Shown piece by piece: positions 45,951-59,657 of a stretch of 64,000 nt of DNA. This DNA comes from Seriola aureovittata (taxonomy: Eukaryota > Chordata > Actinopteri > Carangiformes > Carangidae). Position numbers and translations under genes: made by a program. The stretch covers positions 12,494,732 to 12,558,731 of the forward strand of contig NC_079375.1 of assembly GCF_021018895.1 (NCBI RefSeq), given 5' to 3'. The notes under the pieces were generated by a model. It saw only the letters and a program-made list of their open reading frames with translations, was not told where the DNA came from and ran no database searches. The stretch's first letter is position 1, and every line of letters begins with the position of its first letter.

Positions 45951-47662
45951 TAATGTTTTTTGGGGGCATTTCTCAAGTTGCCTTTTTTTTTTTTTTTATC
46001 TGTGAAGCTTTCTTGCTGCTGTGCTGTTATAAGCAGGTTCTTTCAGCAGGGCTCAGCAGGATTCGCTGATTTTCACAAGCTTCAAACGGAATAACCTCCA
46101 CAAAAGTAAATGATATTTAATCCAGCTTGCACCATCTCATGTTATGGAGATGTAAAAAAATAAAATAAAATAAAAATGAGGAGAGAGGTGACTCAGCTCT
46201 GAATCAGGCCTGAACCTGTTCCCTGTGAACCTGTCCAGACATCAAACAATCTTGAAATTTAACACATACTAGCTATATTGATCTGCACTCACTTGTTAGA
46301 CCCTTTGAGGGCACATGACTCTTTCTTTACCCAAGTGTGTGTAAAGTTTAAATGTGAGGGCGTAGCTCTTATCGAAAGTCATTCTAATTTCGAAACTCTT
46401 GTCATGAAATTAACCTGAGGGAAATGTTTTCTTTTTTATCTTCCTGCTCAATCACAACAATCACTGCGGGGGCAGAGGGCACTCGGATATCAAGATTTTA
46501 ATATGTTTTCACAAAAAGCTCACATTTGCATTTGCTTTGACAACCTCCTTGAATTCTGGGATGCTTGCCATCATGGATTAAATAGACTTCCTTCAGCTAC
46601 ATTTTGTTGTCTTTTACCATATGCTGTCTTCTTGCAGCAGATAGAGATTAGAGCACAAAAAGTGCAATGCCTTGGGGGATACAGTCAAAGTTAAACTCTT
46701 TCTAACAGACCCCAGAGTGTGTTCCCGTTTGCCCTAATGCCCAAGAGCTGCTGACCTGAAAGATGTGATCTGACAAATAGACACTTGTTTTGCTGGCTGC
46801 GAGGGGGCTGAACTCCCCTGTAGGTAGATTTTCCTCACTGTGAGTCATCGTCGAGCTATTCCAGGTGCTCACTGCGGCTCTTTGGTTTGGGCCAGGTGGC
46901 TCCAGGGCTCTTCAACCTGGCTGAAAAGCAGGTGCAACCAGGAGGATACAAACCACAGCCACAGGTCCACTGATAGAGTAGAAATACCCCCCCAACCGAA
47001 TGTGGAAATGTTGAAGGCAGCAGGTCCATGCTGTTGAGATCACTTGCCTCATAAAAGACAAGTGCCATCACTTAACCTGTAATACTGTTGAGATACTGAA
47101 GCTGTTTGTCCTCACTATTGTTTGGAGGATCTAATATCTCAACTTCCATAGGCAGCACTTTATCATGCTGATGTCAGAGAGGGGAAAACACATGAATGCA
47201 TAATGCCAATTAGCTTCATAATCTTGCAAGATTTCCCTGTTACAACAACAATTAACTGCATGACTGATTTCTCAGATAACAACAACGTGTTAAATGCTTT
47301 CCCCTCCAACATGAATATTTGATCTAGCCGTTCTGATGATAGTAGGAGGAGAAGGGGAGGGGAGGGACCAGAAACTTGTTTGTTTTAAAGCATATGGCTA
47401 TTAGAGGATGTGTTAAAGAATGTGAGATCTAATATTTGTTAGGTGTGGAGACTGTTAATAGTCACACTGTCATGTTTCTCCATGAATGCCAAATGCAGGT
47501 AAGATACCCTGTGGGTGTTTTTGCAGTTATATATGAAAAAAAAAATCACTCCTACTGAAGTATTGTGATGATAAGATGAGATTGGATTTGTTCTGTCCCA
47601 AAATTCAACTAAAATGAATATATGTGAGGCATTAATGAAGCGATTTATTATTAGTGCAAATT

Positions 47663-48008
47663 AGGGCTGCAACTAACTATTAATTTCATTATTGATGTTT
47701 ATGCTGATGATTTCCTCAATTGACTGATTCATTTCTATCCTTTAAATGTTGGAAGAATTGTGAAAAATGCTTTTAATAATTTCCCCTCAGCCCATGGCGA
47801 TTTATTCAAATTGCTTATTTTATTGGATCATCAGTCCAAAACACAAAGATAATAATTTTACTCTCATATATGAAGAATCAAGTTCTCTCATTTGCAAAGA
47901 GACTGGGGAATGTTTGTAATTTTTTCCTCGACAAATGACTAAAATGATTGATTGATTATTGAAACAGTTCCCAATTGTTTGCTGTCAGGTAATTGATTCA
48001 TTGACTAC
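47663..48008 (+). mobile_element. Family D element
   Basis: Starts TTAGGGCTGCAACTAACTAT and ends near TAATTGATTCATTGACTACTC. It follows the usual order of the family (GCTGCAACTA start, CATTATTGAT, a repeat of ATTGATTGATTATTG near the end). Confidence 0.65.
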
Positions 48009-49980
48009 TCCAACAAAATATGACTTTTCCACCGTCTTCTTCAGTTTAGTCGTCTATTCATTTCATTTGGTTTGATTTTAGACTGCCATTAAAGCCTCCA
48101 TTCATAACACTCTTTATTTTATCACACACATTATATCACATGTAAAATAAATGTCCTCACTCTGCACATATAAGTGCCCCCCCGCCGCGAAATGAAAATC
48201 CAGAGCAGCCTCAGAGAGCAGTGTGGTAGATCTAACGCAGAGCAGGACTCTCAGAGACCTGCTGACTTTATGGTGAATCAGGGAGTATGATTCCTTTATG
48301 GTCATCAAGTGGAACAAATAAAGTTAAGGGTGTCCTCTGAGGTCTGATTGTCTTAGCTGGGAAGTGATCCCCAGCCTTCCTCCCTAACCCCACCACATCA
48401 GAACGGCGATGATTGTGTATTCCCCTTCACTCCGACCGCCTGGAGGAATGTTTGCCTGTTTATTGAGTTCCTGCATCTTGTTAAAGACTATTCTCTTTCA
48501 TTTTCTGTTGTCTCTTCAAGTGACTGGGTAGCTAGTTAGAATGGCGCTGCTTTTCGGCTGGAGGTGCATATTCTCCAGATAATACTGTTTGCCTCTAATT
48601 GTGTGGCGTCCTTTGCATCGGCGCTCTATTTGTTGATAAATTGGATTCGTGCAGACCAAGCAAGTATAATTCAATCACCAGGGAAGATGAATTCATTTCA
48701 AGCTTTGCTCTGCTTCTTCTAGTCTTATGTATTTATCTCATTAAAGTAAAAGGGTAAATTCAAAGGGGTGAAAATGGTTGTTTAAAGACTTTTAAGAAAT
48801 TGCATTAAGGAAGAGACAAGGCACTGACCACCTCTTTGATGTATGGCAGACATCAGTTGTGTATGATAATGTCCGACTCTCCATGTAGGTCAGAAAAGTT
48901 TTTTTTTCTGAAGTGAAGGGTCCAGCAGAGACAGACGAGGCTGTGTTGTCTTAATCAATAGCTTTGTGGTCCCTTTTTGTTGCCTTCTTGTTGTGCATAG
49001 GTCAGCTGTCAAAGGATCCTGTGATCATATTTACTTGATTGTATTTCCTCCTTAATGTTCAACCCACTAAACCCCATGACCACAGCTGTAAAAGATCATC
49101 TCTGTAAACAACATGGTCCTTTGTGGCCACAGATGATTTGATGGGTTGAAAGTTGACCTTTGTATGAAAGCTTTTCACTCTCCAACAGTTAAATGATAAA
49201 CCTGTAGCACATTATTTTAAACCTCCCCCATATTTAGCATTGATAAGCCATATATAAACAATTACCAAATGGTTTAACATCATACTTTAGCTGTAAGGAG
49301 AGGTAAGAACATTTTTATGTGCTTGTTACTGTATTGGCAGAGGGCAGCAACCAGATGGGAAACTGCACAACAGTTAGAAAGGTTGTACTTTTATTTATAT
49401 TTTAGCATGACTGTATTCCCCAAAGACAATGTTGCTATCTAACTACATAATACCTCCTAAAACATGCAGATACTTAACTCTGCCCAGAATGTTACATCTC
49501 TGGTTTGCTAAGTGTCTGATTGTCTAAAATTATCATTTATTTTGAAATCAGTATTAATTCATTTGCAATATAATACATTTAAATATGCAAATTTAAAGGT
49601 GAATTACATACAATCATGTGCATTTTACTGGCGTCAGAAGCTGAGATGGCAATGACTGCCCCTCCGCAGGTGTTTTATTTTCCATCATGACTAGATTTAC
49701 ACTCGCTACTACCTCTTTCAGTTATGTAGACTGACACACAAATATCACCAACATTTTCAAATAACATCCAGGGAAAAAGTACATTTAGTTTTAGCTTGGG
49801 CAAGCAATACTGCACTGCACTTCACATAGCTCTCCATTGTCCACAGAAATTTTAATGGAAAGTTTAATGACATAATATTTTTTTATTTGGTAAAAAGTCC
49901 AGGCTTAACTCAACTTTTGCTGCATATGTAGAAAACTGTACAAATATGTACAAACTAGCTGTAACGTCTCATATTTATGT

Positions 49981-50006
49981 TATATATATATATATATATA
50001 TATATT
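49981..50006. repeat. (TA)n microsatellite
   Basis: Thirteen TA copies. Confidence 0.95.
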
Positions 50007-50929
50007 AAATGAAGTGTTCATGTATTTTATTATTTCATTATTCATTTATTTTTCCATAAACGCGTGTTGGGCTCTCATGACAGCTGATGAAGGCCGTGAG
50101 ATGTCGATGAAATTGAGTCTGAGGTCAATAATGAAGCTGTAAGCTCAACATGCCATCATCACTACATGTTCATAAACATTTAATACATGTTTTATAACAC
50201 ACAGTAAATATTTGTTCATGTGTATAAATGTGTCATTAAATAGCATTACAGCATTGTTACAAAGTGTTATCATTCTGTTTATACACCACCTGCAGATGAG
50301 AGGAGTTACTGACAAATACTAAATAAACACAAACTATAACTACAGTATAGTGTATAAACACTTTATCAAGTGTGTGTATACTGTTATTTATTTGAAATAC
50401 AGAAGGTTAAAGTGTTTCCTGACAAACCGATGTGGACAGATTCTGAAGCATTTTCTAAACCGTTGTGAGTTTTATCCTCATCTTTTGTTTTGCAATTGCG
50501 ATTAATCTTAGTGTTCGGTCATGCCTTTCCTATCTGAATTCAACTTAATCTTTAGAACATCAATATAGTCTCAAAACATATCAGAGGAGCTGTAACTGCG
50601 AACCTTGAAAATGTGACCACCATATAACTATGTTATTTGCTGCTGATGATACAGATGTCAGTTCATTTCAATGAAGCTCTCCAGAGTTGAGTCCCTTTCC
50701 TCTGCATCCCTGAGGAATAGAGTCAGCTCAGATGAATAATTTTTTCGCAGAGTCCTCCCTGCTGCTTCTCAGGACAAGGTGACGTTGGACGATCATCAGA
50801 TATACCAAATACTATTCTGACAGGGACTTCTGAATGGTTTTCAGTTTCACAAAGTGGCGCTGGAGACTTGTGGTTTGATGTGAAGTTGCTGTCACACTAA
50901 GTGGGGAGAATCTGTTTTTAATTTAAATA

Positions 50930-51260
50930 ATGATGATGACATTCTTTGAAAAGTGAATGCAGCAAATTGCTCATTTTTAATCCTTTTAGACCTCAGAGCT
51001 GCCTTTGACACTGTTGATCATCCAATTTGAATTTGAAAGCCATGAGCACTGGGTGGTATTACCTGCCCCTCGCTTGACTGATTCATCTCCCGCCTCTCAC
51101 ACAGAAACTTTTATTTCACCAGTGGAAACTCATCTTTCTCCTGAGTGAACATCGCATCAGGAGCTGGGCTTCATTTTTGGGCCGACCCTTTTCCTTCCCC
51201 CCCTGGGCCATAAATTTTATTTTGTTGCTACCTTGTCATGTTTTCTAATTATGGCCAAAT
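50930..51260 (+). pseudogene. Degenerate LINE reverse-transcriptase relic
   Basis: At 50983-51021 the frame reads LLDLRAAFDTVDH, the first catalytic-aspartate block of fish LINE (L2/Rex-like) reverse transcriptases. About 140 bp downstream (51155-51215) is a degraded equivalent of the PQGSVLGPLLF block. Stops and frameshifts are present. An ADDT-like motif lies 340 bp upstream at about 50641, which is the wrong order, so it is either chance or part of another copy. Confidence 0.6.
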
Positions 51261-53463
51261 ACCTGGGAAAAGCCTCAGAGCTGCTAGAATGGCAATAAAC
51301 TCTAAAAATAAATACATAAATTGGCAATTTGAGAGTTCATTCTTGGCCTCGGACGAAGTCGTTCAAAAACAATCCCACTATCTTGCTTTTGGTCATATCA
51401 CATGATCTTCAGTGGATGGATTTTTGCTCAGCTGCCATGGGATTGTATGTTCAAATGTTTCTATATTTTTGAGCACTTTGAGGACTTCTTACTGATGTTG
51501 GCTTAAAATTGAGATTGAAAGATCATCGTTGATAAAACAGCCTCACCATAAGGTTCATCTCGTAGCTGTTCTGTAGCATCTTCTTCAGCAGATAGAGCTT
51601 AATTGTGATTCAAAACCATGTCAATCACTCTTTTATTCTGTGTAAACCAAGGACACATCCACACTCTAACAGATTAAAATAATTTTTTCCTCTATGTCGA
51701 CACCAACAACCAAAGGAAATCTTTTCAAAAAGCTCCAGAAAAAAAGAAAAACATGAAATGCCTGAGTTTGTATAACAAGAAGTGGGAAGTTTTCTTTTCA
51801 TGACATGGGAAACTTTAAAAAAAAAATATATTTTAGGTATATTTTTTTGGTAAAACAAAGTCAATTTGAATATTTTTTATCCCTATAGCACCGTAATATG
51901 TGTAGCACCTGTTCTACTTTATAAATACTACAAATAGATAGACATTGGAAGTATTTCATTTTGTATTCACAACAAGAAAACGGTTTTGATCATTATTTTC
52001 CACAGCAGCATTTTCAAAAACATGAAATATTAATATTTTCCTCATTTAGTAAGACAACACAAAACTTGGTTTGCCTCGTTCAGGGGATGTTTTGACAGCC
52101 ATCAGAAGTTAGAAGTAAATTGATCCCACTGGAGCTTCATATACAGTTACTGTCTGTGCTCAAACAAGATGGTAGGTTGTCAGTAATTGGTTATCATAAT
52201 GAATTTTAGGCACCAGTGGTTCCTTTGTCTTTTACTTAATTAGAAAAAAGGTCACAGAACCAGTAAACGACAGCGATATGAGGAAAAAGACAGATCTGGA
52301 GAACAATAGTGAGAATATAGTGAAATAAGGTATACAAAGAAGCATCAGAACCTTTAAATAAGCAGAGTCGGTACATTGCACAAATTGTTGTTTGTCCCCC
52401 GGGATCTTTAAGGTATTTCCATCCAGCTTGTGAGTTGTACTGGCTGGGCACTGCATCCATCCCCTATGCTGGATCTCGGCTTTTAGAGGTGATTATACAA
52501 TTTTACAATCAACTCTGCTCTGAGGAACAAATTAACAGTGGGTATGTCTGAGCCAGTTGCGTATTTACCAACTGTTTGGGTCCAATCGCAATTGTGGCTG
52601 CGTACATTCACATCCAGATAAGGAGGAGAAATTACAAAACAAAACGCACCAGACTTTAAAAGACCAAACAGCCTTTGCGGAAATGAGATTTACTTTCTAA
52701 TTGTACAGCTGTGTCCCAAGTCATTTAATTCAGATTAATATCCTCACTGTGTTTACCTTTTGTGTGAAGCACACTGCATCTCAATGTGTTTTTTGTTTTT
52801 CAATCCATTACATACTCTGAATCTAGAAAATGCTTCCACGTCCACTGATGAGGTGATGTGAGGTAAAAAGCTATTATCCTTAATTAATTTCACTCTCCGA
52901 AGATGGATTCACAAGACAATACAGAGACATGGATTGGGCTAAAAAGAGGTTGCAGGTAAATGAAAGGAAGACTTCTGCCCGTTCATCACGGTGCTTTATT
53001 TTGATCACTGATTATCTCTGAGCTGCATCTCTGAGCTGACGCACATGTGTATGTGACAGTGTGAGTGTGAGATGATCCCTGAGAGGCCAGCAGACCGAGC
53101 CGGTGACCTAATTATGATGAATCAGGGCTGGGGAGAGCTGTCTGGCCACCAGCCGTTTCTAAGTGGTTTTACTCTCCACCACAGCAACAGCATGAACAGC
53201 ATCAACAAAACAGCGAAAACACAACAGAGATGCTCTCAGCACCACAAAGGCGCTTGGTTCGACGCTCTCCACTTATTCATGTTGTATGAGCTGGAAATGG
53301 AGCAAGAGCCTACTGAAGGATTTAAAAGGCAATGAATAGGAAAGGATGTGATATTCTTGTGTTTTTTTTTAAAGAATTGTTGAATGTTTATTCGCTCTCA
53401 TGCTAAGAGTTAGAAGATAAGAAAGATACCATTTCTATATGCGAGAGGGAAGGTTATCTTATA

Positions 53464-53952
53464 GCCCTTTTCCACTGAATGGTACCAGCTCAATTCTACT
53501 CACCTCTATTTGCCTTTTTTGGTTTTCCATCAGGCAAAAGTTGTGAAAAGTACCTGGTACCTGTTTTTGTTTTTTTTCTTGGTATCACCTCCGCCGAGGT
53601 TCCGGGCGAGATGTCACCCCAAAGGGTGAGAGCCAAAGTCAGACTACTGATTGGTCAGAGAGAATCGTCATTACTGCATCATCACTGTGCGAGACGGGAC
53701 GTCGAGAACAAACCTGGTATTTAATCATACTATACTTATAGTATGGCAACCCGTAAAGCCATGGTGTGTTCAATTGAGGAGGTGCAGATGTTTCTCTGTT
53801 TGGTATCCGTACAATATCCTCGTGTGTGTGTGAGTTGAAGATTACTTTACAATAGCATTTTGCATTGTCACTATAGTAAGAAGAACCTGGTACCTGGTCG
53901 AGTCGAGTTGAGTCGTGTCGAGTCGTGTCAGTACCATGTGGTGGAAAAATGC
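53464..53952 (+). mobile_element. PIF/Harbinger-like non-autonomous element
   Basis: The left end GCCCTTTTCCACTGAATGGT and the reverse complement of the right end, GCATTTTTCCACCACATGGT, are inverted repeats. Inside, a frame from 53743 reads MATRKAMVCSIEEVQMFLCL then loses its frame; this resembles the start of the Myb/SANT-like protein of fish Harbinger elements. Near the right end is a run of GAGTCGAGT-type repeats. The target duplication is not resolved. Confidence 0.55.
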
Positions 53953-53984
53953 AAGGTAGTTGGATTTTAACTTCAGCCAGAACC

Positions 53985-54130
53985 AGACCCAGGTTAGCAG
54001 TTTCCCCCCGTTTTTAGGCTTTATGCTAAGCTAAGCTAACCAGCTGCTGGAAGTAGCCTTATATTTAGCAGACAGATTCAGTATGAGAGTGGTATCGATC
54101 AGCAACAGAGCAAGTAAGTGCGTTTCCAAA
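53985..54130 (-). mobile_element. Family A element, copy 4 (partial, reverse)
   Basis: Contains GCTAAGCTAAGCTAACCAGC and GAGAGTGGTATCGATC in the same order as copy 2. Termini are missing. Confidence 0.6.
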
Positions 54131-56976
54131 AAAGTGGATCAAAATTGTATGAGCTTGTCATAGGAATATGCGTATCCCTGTTGAGTCCCAGGTACTGACA
54201 TCAAAGAGCAGCTGTCTGGGGACACACACATTACTGCATGACCTCCCTTAACTTATGGGTAAATAGTGAAACTGAATACTCTGGGGGCTTGAGAAAGGCC
54301 CGCCTTGTAGTTTGGCATGACATCGGGCCTCTGAGTGGTATTAGGCGCCATCCAGATCACATTTAAGACTTGAATATGTTGCTTTGAGGAATGTTTTGGA
54401 TTTCTTAGATGGTGATGTTTGCCTCAAACCATGACATGGTATGAAATCGGTCTACAATATCTACTGTGACACATTCTGCAAAGAGCCAGTGGCAGCTAGG
54501 GCATCTCTAGAGATAGTCTGGATTTTTTTTTTTTTTTCCTTCTGTGTAGTGGTTATCTGATCATCAGTGGAGGGAAAAGGTGAGTATGGAGTGCAAACAA
54601 AAGGTGCTTGAATAAACTAGCTCCCGGCCACATTATTCAGACTCTGGGTATTGTACTCTGCTGACAAGCCTCAACAGGACGTGAACCTCCAGAGGAGCTT
54701 CTCTGGGAATGGGCAGGACTCCTTTGCTCGACAAGGATCTCAGCGGATATTAAAAAAAAAAAAAAAAAAAGTTGATAATCTGTATCTTTACTGCTGTATA
54801 ATGCATAGCTAAGTTACAAATCACAGCAGGTGTACTACATTGAAATGTCACAACTAGAAATACAGGAACAGATGGATGTAAAATGTTAACTTTTTCTTGT
54901 TTGTTCAGTTTGATGATACATTGAGTTGAACAAACTTCTTTAAAATGTAATCATGGTCTATTATAGGTTTTAATATTTGTTCTTTAAATCAGTGGTTCCC
55001 ATTCTTTTCGGCTTGTGTTCCTTTGAAACAAACCTGCGTATGTCAACAGGTTGTGACCAGGTCAATCAAAAAGTGAGTCTTCCCACCAGTGTTGTTTGCT
55101 TTGATTCATCTCAAGAGGCCAAGAGAAAAATTGATTCAGTAATTTGTGAGAAATAAGGTGAAGATGAGAAAAAGATTTCCTGTGTGGATATTGTTTTTTG
55201 TTGTTTTTTGGGTTTTTTTAATCCCATTTACTTGTTAGATTTAATTTGCAACCTCTCTGAGGAGTCCCAATCCCCAAGTTGGGAACCACTGATTTAAGAA
55301 TCATTTTGTAATATTGATTTATATAATAATGTTGAGGGAAATTCTTGATCCTGAGATAAATGTACAGAGCGCCCACCATCAGGTCGAACACTTTGGTCAA
55401 TGACAAGGTAGTGTAAGTCTACAGGCTGCATTTACCATTCAATGTGCCGTGATTGATTCATGGTCACCTGAAGATTAATCCTAACATTCTACATTTTACT
55501 AATTTTACTAACTCTCTGACCATTACTGACTGTCACTCCATTAGGCCCAAAATATCAAAACTGAATGGAAAAACTGACATCAAATATATTGAACGCATTC
55601 AACACTGTGAGCCTTCGTTCATCTGGCCAAAATGTCAAATTTGTACTCATAATATCTGACAGCTGGGTTCTCATAAGATTTCTTGTGACATTTATTTTTT
55701 CTGGAGGAGTAGTAACCCCAAAGCAGAATCAAATGGGCTTATCAGCATTGGATTTTTCTGATCTTTCTCGGTTTCAGTTTCCAGTTGAGTTACTTATTCG
55801 GTCTTATGAGCCAAGAAGCCAAGAACCTGAACCAGAGCCAAAGTTACAAAATGTTTATCATGCAATAAATGATTCTGTTGATGGACATCCTTTAAAGTTG
55901 TTTGTGACTTAAAACAACACAGTATGAAGTCTGCCCACATTTTTATTGTGCAAGAAAGATTTTATTTCTCAAGGTTTTTACTTTTGTGCAATTTCTGAAA
56001 AGTAACAGTGGAGGTAACAGGATAGATAATAATGAATTCAGTGTGGTGACACAGTTTGATGAACCATGCACCATGAAATACCATCAGTGTGGCAGAATAG
56101 CATAAGTCATTTAAAAAAACAGTTTAGGTAAGAATACTTGTTTTGGCTCAAGACTTCTCTGTGATCAGTAGAACAAGACAGATAGCAATAACAATGTTTA
56201 CAGCCGCATTCAACAGAGCTGTCCACAGTGAAGTGAAACTCCTCTGGGACTGCTGGATTTTATTTATGTTGTACACAACTTGCTCTTCCTATTTTCCTGT
56301 TTTTCAAGAGGAGTCGGAAACATTTCAGCACTCTAAGATTTCAAACATAACATAGCAAGCAGCTGAATACTTGTATGGAGCGACATTTTGCAATTTTGAG
56401 TCTTATAAACACTGCATCAATATTACAATCCCCCTTTGCGAAACAGATTGTTTGTGTTTCCAAGCTAGTAGTCACAGTCTTCCCTGCCATAAATATTGTC
56501 TTGTCATTGGTTCATTCCTTTGCCTTCACCGCAGCCTTTGAGTATTTTCGGAGATTGCTTGGTCTGCACCAATGCTTTCATTCCAGTGGACTGATCACAG
56601 GAGACCTGATCCAGCTGTGTCATGAGCCGCAGAGAAAACCCACAGCTGATAAGAGGCCAGGAAGACACTGAGTGATGTGGGATAAACTTTAAAGGCAACA
56701 AGCAGCATTTGGATTGTATTAGGAGATAATGCTAATGACGTTCAGATTAGCACTAATTTAGGCCTCTGTGATTGAAGCGACACTGAAAAACCACTGGCTT
56801 GAGATCACTGATGATAGCGTCGGTGTGAGACATGCCGCCGAGCACAGCAATGGATATGAATCGCAGGCCTGGAGGGGCAGACACGTCATCATCCCACAAC
56901 AGTAGTGTTAGTTGCCACGTACAGCTGGAATGTTCCACTGGGATGACAGAAGGTGTGTCGGATCACACAACAACAC

Positions 56977-57079
56977 CCCCCCACCCACCACCACCACCCC
57001 CCCTTCCTCTCTCAACACCACCACCGTTCCCTATCAACATGCCTCCTGGTTGAACACCCCCCCACCCCCCACCCCCCAG
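56977..57079. repeat. C/A-rich tract with long C-runs
   Basis: (CCACC)n-like low-complexity sequence ending in three C-runs of six or seven. The minus strand has four or more consecutive G-runs and is a strong G-quadruplex candidate. Open frames here are artefacts. Confidence 0.9.
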
Positions 57080-57205
57080 CTCTTTGCTAACTGGTCACTC
57101 AAGACAAATGGCGAGGAAGCTGCCTGCTATAGTGAAGACGCAGCAGGTGCTGTTCTGTCAAAAGCCACTTCACACCTCCTCTCTCTCTCACACTACTGCC
57201 ACATG

Positions 57206-57247
57206 CCCCCCTACCCCCACCCCCCACCCCCCACTCACCCACCCCCG
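57206..57247. repeat. C-rich tract
   Basis: Second C-run cluster 130 bp downstream of the first, again with several runs of five or six C. Confidence 0.9.
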
Positions 57248-57913
57248 ATGTGAGCCCTGGCCACCCTCTCCGCGGGAGGGGAGAGGGGGACTCTCCAGGG
57301 TCTGCTTTGTTATCAGCATGCTCCAGCTTTGAAGTGAGCTGGGCCAGAATCTGGACTGTGTTTACTTGAAGGCATCTCCCTTGTTGTGTGTGTCAGCCCG
57401 AGGTAATTACGGCTCAGCGAGTAGCCCTGACCGTGATGACACGGTGGGGTAGGTGTAGAGAAGTAGGCAGGGCCCTGGAGTTCATCAGTGTCTGGAGCTG
57501 CTCTTACTCACTAGGATGTGGTGTAGACAAGGGAGCTCCCAAGGGGGGTCTGCTTGCACAGGCATGATGCGTTAAAAGAAGCAACGACCATGGCCAATAA
57601 TGTCCTATAATTGTATTGTTATCATGAAGCACAGGCCTGTTGTGCTTTTTTCTCTGTGGGGTGTCACATCAAAGACTTGTTAAGCAAAGCCGTACAATTT
57701 GTAAGCACAATTTTTGTTGCATAATTCAAAGGGAAAGTGTGTTTAAGTTTTTATTTCAGCATATTAATGTATGGTAACATATTTTCTAATCATGTTGGTT
57801 CAGGGGGTTTGATAAAGACCAAGTGACTTATAATAAGAAAATAAGTTTTAATGACACTTTTGAGTTTGAGGGAAAGTTTGGAAATGTCATTACTTCTTTG
57901 AACTGCGAGTTAA

Positions 57914-58303
57914 AGGAATAGCTCAATATTTTTGGGAAATGTGCTTATTTGTCTTCTAGCAGAGAGTTAAATGAGAAGACTTATACCACTTTCGTGTCCA
58001 TCTGGTAAATATGACGCTACAGCTGGTTAGCTGAGCTTAGCATAAAGACAGGAGACAAAGAGAAACAGCTAACCTAGCTCTGTCCAAAGGTAACATAATC
58101 CATCTGTAAACATCGGAAAGGCTTCCTGATAAATATGTTATATCTTGTCTGTTTAACCTGTACAAAACCAAAGTGGGATGATTGCGTGTTGTGGTTTTAC
58201 AGAGGGTTATGTGCTGTGTGTATTTCTTGGCTGGAAGGAAGATGTTCTCAGCTCTTGGCATGAAGGCAAATAAGCTTATTTCCCAAAATGATTAACTTTT
58301 CCT
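57914..58303 (+). mobile_element. Family A element, copy 5 (complete, TTAA-flanked)
   Basis: The most complete copy. The left end AGGAATAGCTCAATATTT and the reverse complement of the right end AGGAAAAGTTAATCATTT are inverted repeats extending about 35 bp through TTGGGAAAT and GCTTATTTG. TTAA flanks both ends (57910-57913 and 58304-58307). The 390-bp interior holds the diagnostic TTAGCATAAAGACAGGAGAC block and has no coding capacity. It looks like a piggyBac-type MITE. Confidence 0.8.
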
Positions 58304-59631
58304 TTAAAGGATAAGGCTGGCAATATTCAATAACAGTATATATTTTTGTTACTGTTTACAAATCCCAAGACAAGACCAAAGCCGTAGTGCAATAGTGTCT
58401 CCTAATACTCTTCAACTAAGCCCAAGGCCTACTGATTTGTACAGAAGACATAAATCTTTAAATTCATAAATATGAAATTCATGAATATATCTGTGAATGT
58501 ATGCTTTCATTAAAAAAACAAAAAAAAACAGGCTTAGGTATTTCCTTAAAAGTTGGACAATGTAGTTTTTGGCAACACAACTCAAAAAGGAGTAAAAAAG
58601 TGAATTTGTTGGGGATTATTTTCAGCAGTGGACTAATACACATTTGGTGTGTCACTCAATATTTACAGCGACGGGATCACGAATGTGGGAGTGACTTGAA
58701 CTGAGTAGGAACATGTCTCATGTTTTTGGAGGTGAGAGTCACCGAAGAATAAACTTTGGCTACACAGGCAGTAGTTGTTAGGAGCATCCGTTTGTTGTTG
58801 GTTTCCATGGTATTTGCCGATTGTGAAAAGTACAGAATTTCACCAGACATGTAGGCTACTTTAATCCTTTACGCAGTATCACTTCATAACATGTCACTCA
58901 TATTTTGAGTTCAAACTGCCCATCAGAAATGTCCTCAATCTGCAAACTAATAAATGAGAATGAGATGCTGGTTTTGCAGCATTGCCAGTAAAATTTCCGC
59001 AGCTGCAATTTTAATCAGTGCTTCAGAAACACGCCTAAATCTTTCAGAGTCATTCCAAAAACAGTGGTCGCACACAGCTCAAGCTCACTGGTAAGAGTTT
59101 GATAATGAGATTTCCCTCCCTTCAACCTGCCCATTGGCCAAAACATGATTTTTGTAGCTCTTAGAATACTAATTAACTGCATAAGCCTTCGGACTATTTG
59201 AAAAAAAAAAAAAACAAGAAAGAAAACTGGATTTGTACATCATGCTGTCAGGTTTATCATCACCGCACATGATGCTGCTTTTGTCATATGTTAGCATGAA
59301 AGCCAAAGGTCAGAATCCAAATAATACTGCTGAAAGCCTTGTAGAGAGCCAGCCTCGCAGATACCGGTGCATGGACTCTGTAATCTGGAACTAAAATGAC
59401 GTTGGAGATTGGTGCATTGCAAAAGGCCAGACATCCCCCTGCAGGCCTGGCGCAGTTGTCAGAGAGGATGTGTAAGCTCCCTGTCAGAGTAATACCACAA
59501 AAAATGAGTCTTGCATCATCTGTAATATCCTGTGAGGTGTATGTTTATAATCATGTGCATCATTTGAGCATATTACAGAGGGATGTTATGAAATCCTGTG
59601 TTCTTTGTGCGACTTTTGCAGAGGCATATTT

Positions 59632-59657
59632 AAAAAAAAAAAAAAAAAAAAAAAAAA
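59632..59657. repeat. Poly(A) run
   Basis: About 26 consecutive A. Confidence 0.95.

Noticed and set aside
55565..55912. 115-codon plus-strand open frame with EPEPEP-type segment
   Set aside because: No recognisable domain and no splice context; the acidic repeat comes from a short AACCAGAGCC-like sequence. Not enough to call a gene.
56832..57332. Proline-rich open frames
   Set aside because: Products of the C/A-rich low-complexity tract.
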